This document shows positions 11,446 to 23,147 of a stretch of 64,000 bases of DNA, one piece after another. The position numbers and the translations under genes are program-made. The notes below the pieces were generated by a model. That model searched no databases. It saw nothing but the letters and a program-made list of their open reading frames with translations, and was not told where the DNA came from. Each line of letters begins with the position of its first letter. Position 1 is the first letter of the stretch. Origin of the DNA: Nephrocerus scutellatus (lineage: Eukaryota > Arthropoda > Insecta > Diptera > Pipunculidae); contig OX352761.1 of assembly GCA_947095585.1 (NCBI GenBank), positions 26,441,777-26,505,776 of the forward strand, in the 5' to 3' direction.

Positions 11446-11645
11446 ACTGCGAAACATGAAAGCTTAAGATTAGCGATCTACGACGGAATTGGAAAAAACT
11501 ACAACTGACAGCTGCAAATGGTTTTCGGATCCCAACAAAGACTGTCGTGCGATATTTGCGTGCGAAGTGATGTCAAGATCATTTGCTGATCAATGCAAGA
11601 TCAGAGTGTACGTTTAAATAGTGTTTAAACGTGCCTCGGTATTTG

Positions 11646-12352
11646 AGCCAGTCAGTCTTCCTATGATTTCTTTATGGTGATTGGTGAAGGGGCTTGTCAT
11701 TTAAACTGAATTGTATATACCGGTGATCGGAGAAAGAATGTTCAGCCGATACCTTCCAGTCTAGAATTATTTGGTTGAAAGAGTCGGTGACAAGAGTAAT
11801 ATTCGACACTTATTGTCGACTCCTGGCTATTGAGGTTGGTTCGTTACCAGTATTTACTACAGTTAGGTTAGTACTTAAAATATAATCGAAAAGTAACTCA
11901 CCCCTGTCGTTGATGTCGGAACTCCCCCATACTGAGTGATGGGCATTTGCATCGCAGAAGATTATGAGACTGGTGTTACGTCTTTTCGACTCTGCGATGA
12001 ATTTCTCCAGGTTATCACCAGGGAGAGATCCAACGTGGTCGTGGGTGAGATAAGCCGATGCCAGCTAATAGGTTACTTGGTGAGTCTCCAATTGTGCGGC
12101 AGTGACATCTCGATCGCTGAAGTTAGGGAGTAAAAACTCATTTTGATTACGTTTCACTAATATGCAGGTTTACCTTTATCTGCCACATATAGCGAGTAAT
12201 AACAAGGAGTCCTGAGTCCACAAACCAGCTTGTTAACAATCCATGGTGCTTGGATTAAGACGATATCCTCACCGCCTTTAAGTAGAAGGAGTGAAAGGAA
12301 GGCCGAAGCCTTTTTAGAGTGTTGAAGGAAAATCGGAACTAGCTGCAGCATT
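11646..12352 (-). mobile_element. I/LOA-like endonuclease fragment
   Basis: The minus strand reads QHSKKASA, DIVLIQAPWIVN (E of the usual QEPW changed to A) and GLRTP near 12.16-12.35 kb. Near 11.9 kb it reads ANAHHSVWGSSDINDRG, and near 11.7 kb an SDHRYI-type motif. This is the APE endonuclease of the same family whose RNase H lies at 8.9-9.6 kb. The two may be halves of one minus-strand element split by later insertions. Confidence 0.65.
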
Positions 12353-12661
12353 TAGACTGAATTAAACCTATCTATAGGGCGGGTGGTACCTTTTACTAAA
12401 AGAAATCCTTTTACAGATAATCTAACGTGCTGATTACGGATTCGGATTTCCCTATCAAACACTCACTTTAGTTTCTATCGCTCAGACTACTGTATTTGTT
12501 GACTTAATTTTTTCGTTTTATTTTAATTTTTCTACACTGAAGAAGAAATATCCATTTTTAAATTCATTAAAAACGATAACCCGGTTTTATTTCGCCAGAA
12601 TAAATACGACTACCTTACGATGATGTGAAAAAGGTGATGAGCTTTTGACATAACTAGTGTA
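12353..12661. other. Unassigned spacer
   Basis: No coding or repeat signal is recognised between the endonuclease relic and the tandem-unit element. Confidence 0.4.
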
Positions 12662-13299
12662 TAAAAAAAACAACCCATAAAAATTAAAATTTTTAATTTA
12701 AATTCTCTAAAAGGAGATACATATGTGTGCAAAGTTTGAACCCGGTTAATTTGGAAAAAAAAAAATATTAGAGCCGCTTTACTCCAAAATGTTTACAAAA
12801 ACTGTTGTCACCGGAGATACACATGTGTAAAAAATTTGTATGGGAGCCCCCGACCTAGGGGCCAGATCACTTCCAAATTTCAATAGAAATTGTTGACATC
12901 GGTGATACACATGTGTAGACTATTTGAAGAAAATCGGGCTGATTTTTAAAAAATTTGTATGGGCCTCGTGGTTCTCAGGGCCCGGTCACTCTAAAAATTG
13001 TACAAAAAGTTTTGTCCATTGGAAATACACATGTGTATAAAATTTGAAGAAAATCGGGTTAATTTTTTTTTAAAACATTTGTATGGACCCCCTCGGGCCT
13101 CAGGTCCCGTTCAATCCAAAAATTTTACAGAAAGTTTTGTCCATCGGAGATACACATGTGTTTAAAAATTGATGAAAATCTGGTTAATTGTTGACGCACG
13201 CACGGTAATTTTTACAAATTACAAAAAGTGTTGTCCATCGGAGCTACACATGTATATAAAATTTGAAGAAAATCGGGTTAATTTTTTTTAAAAACACTG
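12662..13299 (+). mobile_element. Tandem-unit (Helentron/DINE-like) element, 3' truncated
   Basis: It begins with the family 5' end (CAACCCATAAAAATT ... AAATTCTCTAA) and then carries about five diverged tandem units of roughly 115-120 bp. Each has a GGAGATACACATGTG core, a GAAGAAAATCGGGTTAATTT block and a TTGTATGGG-CC-GACC-GG block. The last unit is interrupted by the MITE at 13300. No ORF is present. The Helentron/DINE assignment is by architecture only (internal tandem units, inverted sub-terminal AAATTCTCTA). Confidence 0.6.
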
Positions 13300-13791
13300 A
13301 AACACCAACAATTTAGTCGAAACTACGACTAATCGTATGACTCAATAATCGCGTTTATTATATGATTATTTTATGTAAACTATCCCAGAATATTATGGTG
13401 GTTTCTAGGTGGTTCTTTATGTAATCAAAGAAAAGAAGCCTGTCCAAACTGTTGATTTGGTATAAATGATATGACACATTCTCAGTTTCTATAAAACAAA
13501 TCGACAGTCAAATTGGTTATTAACCTAATTAAAAGATCTGATTAAATTAACCTGGTTAATCTGAAGAAAAAAAAACCAATTCGATCTCGGTTAGCAAATT
13601 AACCAATTTCGCCCACCACTTTCGCGCAATACATCGCTCTTATTTGACTATTATTTGACTCCCCAGGGGGTCGATTATGTAAGCATTTCGAGTTTCGAAT
13701 GACGTCACTTTTGCCGCAATTACGACTAAACGCAATTATTGACTATTGAGTCATACGACTAGTCGTAGTTTCGACTGAATTGTTGGTGTTT
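13300..13791. mobile_element. MITE with ~60-bp terminal inverted repeats
   Basis: The ends are inverted copies starting AAACACCAACAATT and continuing through AGTCGAAACTACGACTA and GTATGACTCAAT. It is 492 bp long and non-coding. It cuts the preceding tandem-unit element. The superfamily is unclear because no target duplication is obvious. Confidence 0.7.
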
Positions 13792-15640
13792 AAGTCGAGC
13801 ACCTGTTTGGATTTAGACTGGGAAATACTACGTATTTGTAATTTTGCCAATACAAATTTCGTTGCTTACATAGAATATTAAATTTAATTAATAATATTAG
13901 TTTTATATATAAAAAAATATAAATATTTTTGAATATTCAAAAAAACCAAAAAAGAAGTATAAACAACAACAAACATACATTCGAAATGGCGCTATCGGGC
14001 AATAGTTTTAGTTCGAAAAATTGTTTGTCGTACATGCTTACATAATTGCGATATGTCAAAATTGCGACTTTGAGGATTTCGACTAGTCGAAAGTCGAAAG
14101 TTTACATTCGTCTCTCCTTAACCGAATTTTTTGGTCGGTGACGTTTCGTGTTGGCCGAAAATCGAGTGCTGCCAAGTTTGTTAAAACTTGCATTGTTGCA
14201 TTGCATTGTCAAGCAAAGTACTTAGCTTGACCTAAAAACAAGGGCATCATCATCCTCATTGTAAGTATCCCTTCTTATCACGCAAATTCACGTAGCAAGA
14301 GATTTGCACGAGTCCTCGTTTTTGAAATTCGTGAAATAACCAGAAGCGCTGCAATTGTGATACAAACCACTCCACACACTCTTCCCACCCGCAACATGGT
14401 AATACTCTTCTCTAAGTGTCAACGTGCCGCTAAGCACGCACTCAGCACACAAAACAAAATTGCTGCAACTTGTGCGCTGGCGCAGCGCATACTTTCTTGG
14501 AAAAGTCACACACATTTTTTCTTTTCGCTTGAGCCTCTACATTCGCTTAACCTAAGTTCGGGTCTCTTTTGGCTTTTATTTATGCTTATACGGGTATTCA
14601 TGAACGTACATCAGACGACCGACAATGCACGATCAGCGTGGAGCGTGGACTGGACACTGGACATGAGGATGGGGTAAGGCAATGCGGCGATGATCAAATC
14701 CAAAGTGACGCAATGTCCATTATTATAACGGATCCTTTTTTAATTCCACTATAAATGTATATGACGACTCTTACTCTTGCATTCTTATTCCAGGCAAGTA
14801 GTTTTGCATAACAAGAGTGCTTTGCGCGCTGCACTCAGCGCGGGAAAGACAAACAAGACGGTCAGTGGAAGGGATTGCATCTCAATGACTTTTGGTCTTT
14901 GTCGGAGTCATTGTATAGCGAACAATTTTTGTGTTTGTTGTATTGTGTTTGGCGTCAAAACGAATTAAGGTTGCAGGTTAATTTTGAAACAGTACAATGC
15001 ACATTAATGTGACACAAATTTAAATATCCTGAGTCGTCTTTACAGTACCTTTCTCTCGATCGGAAAATATTGTGGACATTTTAGCATTGGGCACAACCGT
15101 TAACTTTCGTGTGCTATTTATAGGACAGTTTCAGGGTAAGTTACCTAAAAATCTAAAACATTTCTCCACTATTTGAAATCTTTTTGAAGTTTATGTTGAA
15201 TTTATTGAAAAGGAACCTAGCAACATCACTGGACGCCGCTTATATTTTCAACGTTTTGGTAGCTTAACATAATTCTTGGATTTTTTAAAGATGTTTCTTT
15301 CTCTAGTTACGCCTTCTTTTCCAGCAGTAACGCATGTATGTATGTATGTACTGAACATGTATGGCTTTTGTACTGCTCCAGAGAGCGTTAAGTATTTTCA
15401 CTCACATTCATCGGTGACGAACCCAGCAGCAATGGTTGGGTCAGAGATCATTCGCATATAGCCGACCGCTAAGGAGTGATCGACTATCTAAGTCTTAAGA
15501 CCGCAAATTCGATACGTTCTCAGATCTAGGTGCTGTGTGAGCAGCATCAAGATAAGATGAATAGCAGAGCTAATTAAATTCGTAAGCACTATCACAAGCG
15601 CACCCATTGAGAGGTAATCTTATTTTCTTGCTAATTTCTG
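13792..15640. other. Unassigned region
   Basis: No host gene or named transposon is recognised. Short open frames at 14357-14677 and 14777-14968 have no family motif and look like chance. 13.98-14.11 kb shares a TATGTAAGCA word with the MITE interior. 15.33 kb has a short GTAT microsatellite. Confidence 0.4.
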
Positions 15641-15654
15641 ACAGGACATGGGTA

Positions 15655-17045
15655 TTTTCGTGGGTACATCAATCATCATCATCATCATATTTGGGTATGC
15701 AATCGGTGTCCGGTCCTGGCCTCCCGCAAAAAATCTCTCCACCGGTCCCGACTTCGAGCTGATGTCATCCAGTATGGCATCCCTAAACTCTGTGTTTCCT
15801 GGTCTACGCCATCCTTCCAGCGTAGACTAGGCCGGCCTCGCTGTCATGTTCGATAAATCCTACCGCAAAGTATTTTCCGAGCAGGATCATCTTCGCTCAT
15901 GCGAGCCAGGTGTCCTGCACACCGGAGCCTACCGAGCTTAATTCTCTTCACGATGTCGACATCGTGGTAACGCTCGTAGATCTCATCATTATAGAGTCTC
16001 CGGAATCGTCCTTCCTCACATACGGGGGCAACAATTCTTCGTAAGACTTTTCTCTCGAACGCGGCTAAGAGGTCAGAATGCTTTTGCTAAGCACCAAAGT
16101 CTGGGATCCATATGTAAGTACTGGTATGACCATTGTCCAGCAGATCACATGTATTGGTTTAATTTCTAGATTTGAAGAGTCTTGACAGACAATAGTAGGC
16201 TTTGTTGGCAACCGTGCGCGTATGTCTGGTTCCATGCTGTTATCGGCTGCTACAGTTGACCCGAGATAATTAAAGAATTGCACTACTTCAAATTCGCGCT
16301 CCACTATTTGAATTGAGGGACCAATGTTGGATCTGCTACTCGCAGACGTGGCCACCATGTACTTTGTTTTGCTCTCATTTATGTGCAGCCCCGGATTTTG
16401 TGCCGCCTGCTCGATCTGGATGAAAACTTCCTGTACAGCTCTTCGGTTTATACCAACTTTATCAATATCGTCTGCGTAAGCCAGTATCTGAATGGACTTA
16501 TAGAGGATTGTTTCTCTCGCCATTACGTCAGAGTCTCGGATCACTTTCTCCAAAGTCAGGTTGAAGAGTGGGGCCTCCTGTTTAAATCGGCTTCACTGGG
16601 ATACCGTCAGATCCCGGGGCCTTATTGTTTTTCAGCCGATTTATCGCTCTGCTAACTTGATCTATTCTTGGTGGCGGCAGCATAGTGTGGTCTTCGGTCA
16701 TTGGTGGAACCTCCAATTCCTCAGTTAGCTGGCCATTAAGCAACTCATGAAAGTGCTCTTCCCATCGCTCTAGAATGCCTTTGAAGTCGGCGAACAGATT
16801 ACCCTCTTTGTCTTTGCAGTATGTACAACACGGTGTATATTGCGTCATACCGTGGACTCTTTGGTAGAACTTCCGCGCCTGGTGCTCTCTGTACTGTTCT
16901 AGTTAACGGACGAGATTCTTCTCCCATGCTGCTTTTTTTCGCCGATGAACTGTTTTTTCGTTTCTTCTGAGCTCTTTATATTCATCTTCGCGTGCCCGCG
17001 TTCTAGAAGATTGGAAAAGTCAGGAGCCCACAATGCTGGTATTAC
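15655..17045 (-). mobile_element. F5 endonuclease-RT retrotransposon, 3' part
   Basis: The minus strand encodes an RT linker (EEHFHELLNGQL), block 1 (NNKAPGSDGIP), then after a deletion the LAYADDID palm motif, LHINESKTKYMV, YLGSTVAADNSMEP and the thumb/C-terminal region. It ends near 15.66 kb at an (ATG)n-type tail, seen on the plus strand as ATC repeats at 15672-15690. Frameshifts and the deletion between block 1 and the palm make it dead. The same family recurs at six or more sites in the window. Confidence 0.75.
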
Positions 17046-17081
17046 ATAGTAAACACCCACGATGTGCACATTTTTCAAGGT

Positions 17082-17640
17082 CGGTTTTGTGACAAATGAG
17101 AATGACAAATGACTTTATTTATTTTTTCGACTAGTCAGTTCTCATTCTCATCAAATTTCAGATTCTCGTATGGCAAGTGAGTTTCGATATGTGCTAAATT
17201 TTAGAACACGAGTGTTTTGGTTCGTGCTCTAATTTGAAATTTTTTGAATTAAATTGAATATGTGATTGGCGGCTTGTCGTGTCGAAAGAAATTGTTTTTT
17301 TTGAATTGAAATAAAATTGATTTGATTTGTAAACTATTATTAAATTTTTAAGGAGTGGATTTCTTCCTTATTCGAGCTAGTAGAAGATTAACTTCCATCG
17401 AAGGTTTAAATTTGTTCTTTTAATTTATTTTATTTTGTTTTAGATTTCGGCTCTTAGGATTTCGAAGAAATTTACGGAATATCAAAGATTCATTTGAAGC
17501 CTGTACTGACCGAGAATTTATTCGTTTTTTTAGATTGAATAATTTTTTTTAAAAAATATTAATAGATTTAAATCAACGCACATGGAACGCTTTTTTGCGT
17601 TGTTCTGACATACTGGTAGTATTAGTTAATAAAAAAAACA
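17082..17640 (+). repeat. Foldback left arm
   Basis: Inverted partner of 18388-18947. The arms differ by scattered substitutions and small indels only. Confidence 0.85.
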
Positions 17641-18166
17641 ACCCATAAAAATTAAAATTTTTCTTGTAAATTCTCTAATCGGGGGTACACACACACACAC
17701 ACACACTTCGTGCTCGTTTTGTGGAAAAATCAACCACCAAATGCCGCAGCGGCAGCGAACAGCGCTGCTCACAAAGCACAGAGCTCATACTTTGCCGTGA
17801 TCTGATGCGATATAGCGATATTTAAAAATTGTATATTGGGGTCCCCAAGGGGCCGATCGCTCATTTTACACAAAGTGTTTTCCATCGAAGACACACATGT
17901 GTACAAAATTTAAAGAAAATCGGGTAAATTTTGTAAAATATTTGTATGGGAGCCCCCCGACCCCGCGGCCCAAGGGGCCTCAATTTTTAATAGAAAGTGT
18001 TGTCATGGGAGATACACATATGTGCCAAATTTCAATAAAATCGGGCTGTAGGAAGTGGGTTAAAAATTGATCGCAAGATTCCATGACACACAAATCCACA
18101 AATCCACAAGCCCACAAACCCACAAACACACGGGCAAGTGAAGTTAATATAGAGAATTTAAAAAAA
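17632..18166 (+). mobile_element. Tandem-unit (Helentron/DINE-like) element inside the foldback loop
   Basis: It has the same 5' end as the copies at 12662 and 48705 and the same 3' end (TTAAAAATTGATCGCAAGATT ... GGGCAAGTGAAGTTAATATA then GAGAATTT). An (AC)10 tract at 17687-17706 follows the 5' end, then a short GC-rich insert and about three tandem units. Confidence 0.65.
17687..17706. repeat. (AC)10 microsatellite
   Basis: Perfect dinucleotide run near the 5' end of the nested element. Confidence 0.95.
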
Positions 18167-18387
18167 TGTAAATAATGTAATTCCCTCGTTTATCATGGAA
18201 TAACAAATGATGACTTCTTTCGACAGATATTATGACTTTTATTTTCTCAGTCATTAAACAGTAATCGCCTTTATGATTTTCTTATACCAGTTAGAACTTT
18301 TATACTTATTAAAGCCATAAATCCCATTTCTCATAGAACCGGAATTCGGCTGCTGGGGCCGAAGAAATTACATTGTTTATATTTTTT

Positions 18388-18947
18388 TATAAACTAATAC
18401 AATGAGTTATCAGAACAACGCAAAAAAGCGTTCCATGTGAGTTAAATTAAATTTTACAAAAAAATGTATTCAATTTAAAAAAACTAATAAATTCTGGGTC
18501 AGTACAGGCTTCAAATGGATCTTTGATATTCCGTAAATTTCTTTGAAATCTTAAGAGCCGAAATCTAAAACAAAATAAAATAAATTAAAAAAACCTAATT
18601 TTTGTGTTCACAAAGTTAGACTTTACCTCCGTTGGAAGTTAATCTTCTAAGAGCTCAAATAAGCAAGAGATCCATTCGTTAATAATTTAATAATAGCTTA
18701 CAAATCAAATTAATTTTATTTTAATTTAAAAAAAACCATTTCTTTCGACACGACAAGACAATCACATATTCAATTTAATTCAAGAAATTTCAAATTAGAG
18801 CACAACAAACTAAAACACTTGTGTTCTAAAATTAAACACATCTCGAAACTCACTTCCATACGAGAATCGGAAATTTGATGAGAATGAGTTCTGACTAGTC
18901 GAAAAAATAAATAAAGTCATTTGTCATTCTTATTTGTCACAAAACCG
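18388..18947 (-). repeat. Foldback right arm
   Basis: Inverted partner of 17082-17640. Its inner end reads back through CGCAAAAAAGCGTTCCATG. Confidence 0.85.
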
Positions 18948-19265
18948 GAATTCGGGTGCAGAAATGGGATGTGTCCTGGAAGCAATGCGACCCTTGCGGA
19001 TCTGTTGCGCTTTTCCCTAACTTGTGCTTTGAGGACAACCATACAGATCCATATCCATACATTTGTCTCTCAGGAGCTTAATGATATGGAGTGGATCCAG
19101 CGAATTTCATTCAGACTCCCTACAATGGTTTGTTAAATTATATATTCACTTGTAGCTTTTCGATATTTAGAATTTACCAATTTCTAAAGTTTGTATGTAC
19201 ATTGTACGATTGTTAATTGTCAAGTTTACTGGTAGATTTATGGTCGTGTTATTTGTTAAAATTTT

Positions 19266-19512
19266 GAGCAGAGGGTTCGTATTTCGAATCCCAGAAAACA
19301 CCAAAAGTATTTTTCACGGTTCAACCTCTCACGAATGTCTGACAAACGTCCGAGAGTAAAAACTTATAACGGAAAGCTTCTCAATTCGTTTTTCGGATAT
19401 GGCATAAAATTGCATTTGTATGCAAAAATAAACATGCACAACACAAATGGTCGCGAGAAGCTAGGCCTTGGACCTCAACAGTCTTTCGCGCCGAATATTA
19501 TTATTAATTTAC
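19266..19512 (+). mobile_element. tRNA-headed SINE, 5' truncated
   Basis: It starts within the B-box-like GGTTCGTATTTCGAATCCC and continues with the family body (CCAAAAGTATTTTTCACGG, GACAAACGTCCGAGAG, GGAAAGCTTCTCAATTCG). It ends GCGCCGAATATTATTATTAA. An unrelated open frame overlaps it by chance. Confidence 0.75.
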
Positions 19513-20446
19513 GATTGACACAAGTTAAGCACAAGTCGTTTTACATAACTTCATTTACGATTAGCAATCACATGGCAACAAAACCCCATACTGCTGTCGA
19601 GGTACAAGGGTTTGTGTCTTTGCTTGTGATAAGATTTCGATTTCTGCAAGAATTTGTGTACCACTGAATTTCATCACAGTTTTAGAACCACTTTGTGCTT
19701 GAGCCCGAATTTACCAATTTTGGTGTCGATTATATAGTTTTTGGGGTTGCTGAGGTGAATAGTGTTGGTATGACACTTCTACGGGGAGGGTGTCTGACAT
19801 AAGTGTCGATTCTATAGTTTTCGGGGTCACTAGGTGAATAATAATTGTAAGACACTTCTATTTGGTGGGGGATTGGGAGCGATATTTGTGTAAAATTTTA
19901 CACCCGTGCAACCCGGGTACTCAACTAATAAATAATAAATTTACAGCTGAAACACAATGATGTCGTTGCGTTTTCGTTCTGTCAAAAATTTAAAAGAGTA
20001 GAAAAAGAAAGTATAGTAATCAGGAAATTTTGCGATCTCGGCATTTTTGCAGATTTTTAAGAAATATACTAAAAGAATGGAGGTCTGGCCCCAATACGAT
20101 TCTTTTACGGACGTGGCCGGAACCTACAGTCCACCGGAAGTGGCAGTTTACTTTGACAGTTTTTCGAGTTTCTGCAAATATCTCAAAAAGTACAGCGCTT
20201 ATGAGAAATGTGCAGAGCTGTTATGACACTACCTCTTTTTTTTGGATTGTAAATTGGTAGCAAATAGCGGCGGATAAACGAGATGGCAAGTTGTATTAGT
20301 TATAGTAGCCCTTTTTGGATCCAAGCCATATTCCATGCGTTTTAGAAATCTCTTTCAAAAAATAAATTGTTATCTCGCTTATACGCCGATATTTTTCAAT
20401 TAAAATAAAGTAGAGCAGTAAGATATATTTTATATTCAGGTTCTCA
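19513..20446. other. Unassigned; shares a ~65-bp block with 36.58-36.66 kb
   Basis: Bases 20076-20135 (GAATGGAGGTCTGGCCCCAA, then a GGACGTGGCCGGAA block) resemble 36592-36650. This points to a dispersed repeat of unknown class. No gene is seen. Confidence 0.4.
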
Positions 20447-20605
20447 GTGCGTACAAAATAGTGACAACAATGCCAACATGTCAAATAAAGCTGCTAGCCG
20501 GTTGAAAAAACCGTAAACTAAATTATGTTAGGTGCGAGTGCGTACACAATAGCGACAACAGTGCGAACATTTTTTAAATAAAGCTGCTAGCCGGTTGAAA
20601 AAACC
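20447..20605. repeat. Direct duplication of a ~67-bp segment
   Basis: 20447-20512 and 20538-20605 both read GTGCGTACA-AATAG-GACAAC and end AAAGCTGCTAGCCGGTTGAA. They are about 85% alike by eye, with a 25-bp spacer. Confidence 0.7.
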
Positions 20606-20610
20606 AAAAA

Positions 20611-20801
20611 CAGGGCTGGGTTGTTGTACCATCACTTTCGTTCGATACTCACTTGATCACTTGAAATAATTTTAGTGAGAGAATAGTATCATTATCGTTC
20701 GAATCGACTTTCGATACTCGCGATAATTATACTATTCTATCACTCAAATTATTTCAAGTGATAGTATCGAACTAAAGTGTTGGTACAACATCCCAGCCCT
20801 G
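20611..20801. mobile_element. hAT-like hairpin MITE (191 bp)
   Basis: The terminal inverted repeats begin CAGGGCTGGG and run about 85 bp. The whole element is close to a perfect hairpin with a small loop around 20700-20715. The CAGGG end suits the hAT superfamily. No clear 8-bp target duplication is visible, so the class is inferred from the ends only. Confidence 0.75.
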
Positions 20802-22038
20802 AATAACATTTGCAATGCCATTTTTTTACATTTTTCATTTGAGTAGCTAAATTTGTCTTATAGGACCATTTAAAGTGACACTAATTTAAAAATAGAAAAG
20901 ATTTGATAAAATAATAATGGCTGTGTTTTTTTTATGTCGGAGTAATCGTGTATAATCTGTGTTTTATAATTTATAATTTAATGATAATTTTTTTGATCTG
21001 ACAGATCTGATCAGAGAAAAAAATCGGATTTATCGGATATCTCGGAACTCGGATTTCTCAGATTTTTTCGATTTCTTCGACATAAAAAAAAAAACACGGC
21101 CGATGTTTTCGTCCTAAATTAAAGTTTTATTTCTTTCCACAGTATTCGACATGTCACATGTTTGATGACATATTAGCTCTCGTTTGATAGAAAAATTGCG
21201 CTCAGGGCAAAAATATTGCGTCACAAAAGTACATTCGTTTTTTCCGTTTGATTTGGAAAATTGCACAAAATGTAATTTCGGGGTAAAATTGTCTACCTGA
21301 GGCTGAGTATGCCCTTACACCACCAAAAAACTTTCTTTGAACTGGCATTTTGACTTATTATTTTTGATTAATTTTTACTTATCAATTGTTCAGTTTTTTA
21401 TTATATATTATAGTTTTTTCGATTGTTTGATTAATGCGTATAAACTTGAAAATAAAAACTCCAATTTTTTTTCAGAGTAAAACGATATTATTCGAAACAT
21501 ATCTGACTGTATTCACGATTCAGATTCAGAGAAATACATGTTTTCTCAGAGTATAACAAAAAAGGCAAATCTGAATTCTGACAGTTAAATTATCTCTCCG
21601 ATTAATCCGATAACACGACCGTAGACTTTTATACAGTAAAAGTGAGATAAACTAAAAAATATCATTTTCATGCACTCTACTAGATATCTATCCACTTTAC
21701 TAATCTATACTGCAGCAGTATAGTACTGTAAGTACGAGTATGTATATTTGCTTCTTCTATCCCGTTATGCTTTATCATTTAAAAATGTATTTTAAAGGTG
21801 TTTACAAATGTTGAATTTTATATTTTAGAATTAAAATTAATTCAGTCAATAAGATATTTTTTAGTGTTGAAATCTACTTATCATAATTACATTTATTGAG
21901 ATATATACCGAGGCTATTCTTTGAAATATGTAATAAAACGAGAAAAAAAGAAGATATAAAGAAACTAAAAACAGAAAACTGCAAAAATTGCAGAGCTTAA
22001 AAATTAAGGGCGCATTATATACGTGGCAATTATTATAA
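20802..22038. other. Unassigned AT-rich region
   Basis: No coding signal. 21.19-21.24 kb (AAATATTGCGTCACAAAAGT) resembles 61.53-61.57 kb, so this may be another old repeat. 20.99-21.07 kb has short alternating TCGGAT/CTCGGA words. Confidence 0.4.
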
Positions 22039-22708
22039 ACTAGCTGAAGTGCCCGGCGTTGCTCGTGGCTTCATTACCCACCCATCGTCTCCGGCGTTTC
22101 CCAGCTGCCCCATCCCACTGACCCCCACCAAGTTCACCCGCCCACTGACACTACACCCACTGACCTCCCGCACACTGACCCCCCCCCCGCCCACTGACCC
22201 ACCACCATCTGACCACCAGCCCGCGGACCTCTGACCTCATATGACCACCCACTCACAGACCACCCCACCCACTGAACTCGCACCAACTGACCAACCAACC
22301 AACTGACCACCTCACCTGCCCAGATAACTATAGAATAAGTTTGAACGCGATTGGTTCATAAACACATACGATTTTAGAAACAATAAAAAAAATTCTTATG
22401 GAGACCCTTTGACTCAGGAGTCTGACCACTTTAAAAATATGCCTATTTAGTGCCCATTATGGTATAAAAACGTAACGCAAAGTTAGAACGCGATTGGTTC
22501 ATAATAACATGCAATTTGTAGAAACAATAAAAAAAATTCGTATGGTGACCCCTTGACCTAGGAGACTGACCACTTTCAAAATATGCCTATTAAGTGCCTT
22601 TTATGGTAGAAAACCCATATGCAAAATTAGAACGCGATCGGTTGAAGGATTTGGCAGTTTATACCGGACATACACACATACAAAGTTTCACTTTTGTATA
22701 TATAGATG
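22039..22708 (+). mobile_element. Helitron-like non-autonomous element with ~143-bp tandem units
   Basis: It begins ACTAGCTGAAGTGCCCGGCG, a 5' signature of Helitron-like repeats in insects, followed by a C-rich stretch. Two full units and one partial unit start at 22341, 22483 and 22627 (TTGAACGCGATTGG / TTAGAACGCGATTGG). It ends ACATACAAAGTTTCACTTTTG then TATATAGAT. A Pro-rich frame at 22049-22234 is only the C-rich stretch. Confidence 0.6.
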
Positions 22709-23135
22709 AGTTTCGGTAGTCAATGCAACTACAGCTGTATTTTATTAGCCGAGGAATAAGGAATTACAACAACAATTGCACTATCTATATCTTCTTTGGA
22801 ATAAGAAAACCTGCTGTTTTGCTGGTTTTGGCTGGTTTTGACATTCGGACTCAGATTCCAAATAAAATACAGCTTACAAGTCTTCTATTTTATTTTGTTT
22901 TGGCCCTCAAGGGCTCACCCCATAGAATCCGTTGTGACAGTGGCGTCGATGTATTCGTTGACATTGACGTATGTAACGCAAAGAGGTGACCCAATAAATA
23001 CGTTGTCGTCGTACAGGAAAAAAAAATAAGTGTTTTTGTATATATTTAAAGTTATCCCCAATATCAATTGTGATCTTGTATTATTTTTACTGTTTGTTTA
23101 TTAAAGTTGTTATTTGTAAATAAATAAACTTGTGT
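22709..23135. other. Unassigned spacer with Helitron-like words
   Basis: 22.92-23.01 kb (CATAGAATCCGTTGTGACAG) resembles 29.40-29.46 kb, and 22.73-22.82 kb resembles 37.34-37.43 kb. It is probably old mobile DNA without coding capacity. Confidence 0.4.
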
Positions 23136-23147
23136 TGTGTTTTATTT
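23136..23147. repeat. Target-site duplication, left copy
   Basis: TGTGTTTTATTT, identical to 26439-26450. Confidence 0.9.

Larger units (their letters stand above)
17082..18947. mobile_element. Foldback element with ~560-bp inverted arms
   Basis: The left arm 17082-17640 and right arm 18388-18947 are inverted copies across essentially their whole length. Shared landmarks are the outer end CGGTTTTGTGACAAAT, TTCGACTAGTCAG, the block with GGCTCTTAGGATTTC, and the inner CATGGAACGCTTTTTTGCG. Neither arm codes for protein. The loop holds a tandem-unit element (17632-18166) and about 220 bp of other DNA. Confidence 0.85.

Noticed and set aside
22049..22234. Pro-rich open frame
   Set aside because: It is the C-rich stretch after the Helitron-like 5' end. 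A similar stretch at 28.6 kb is not open.
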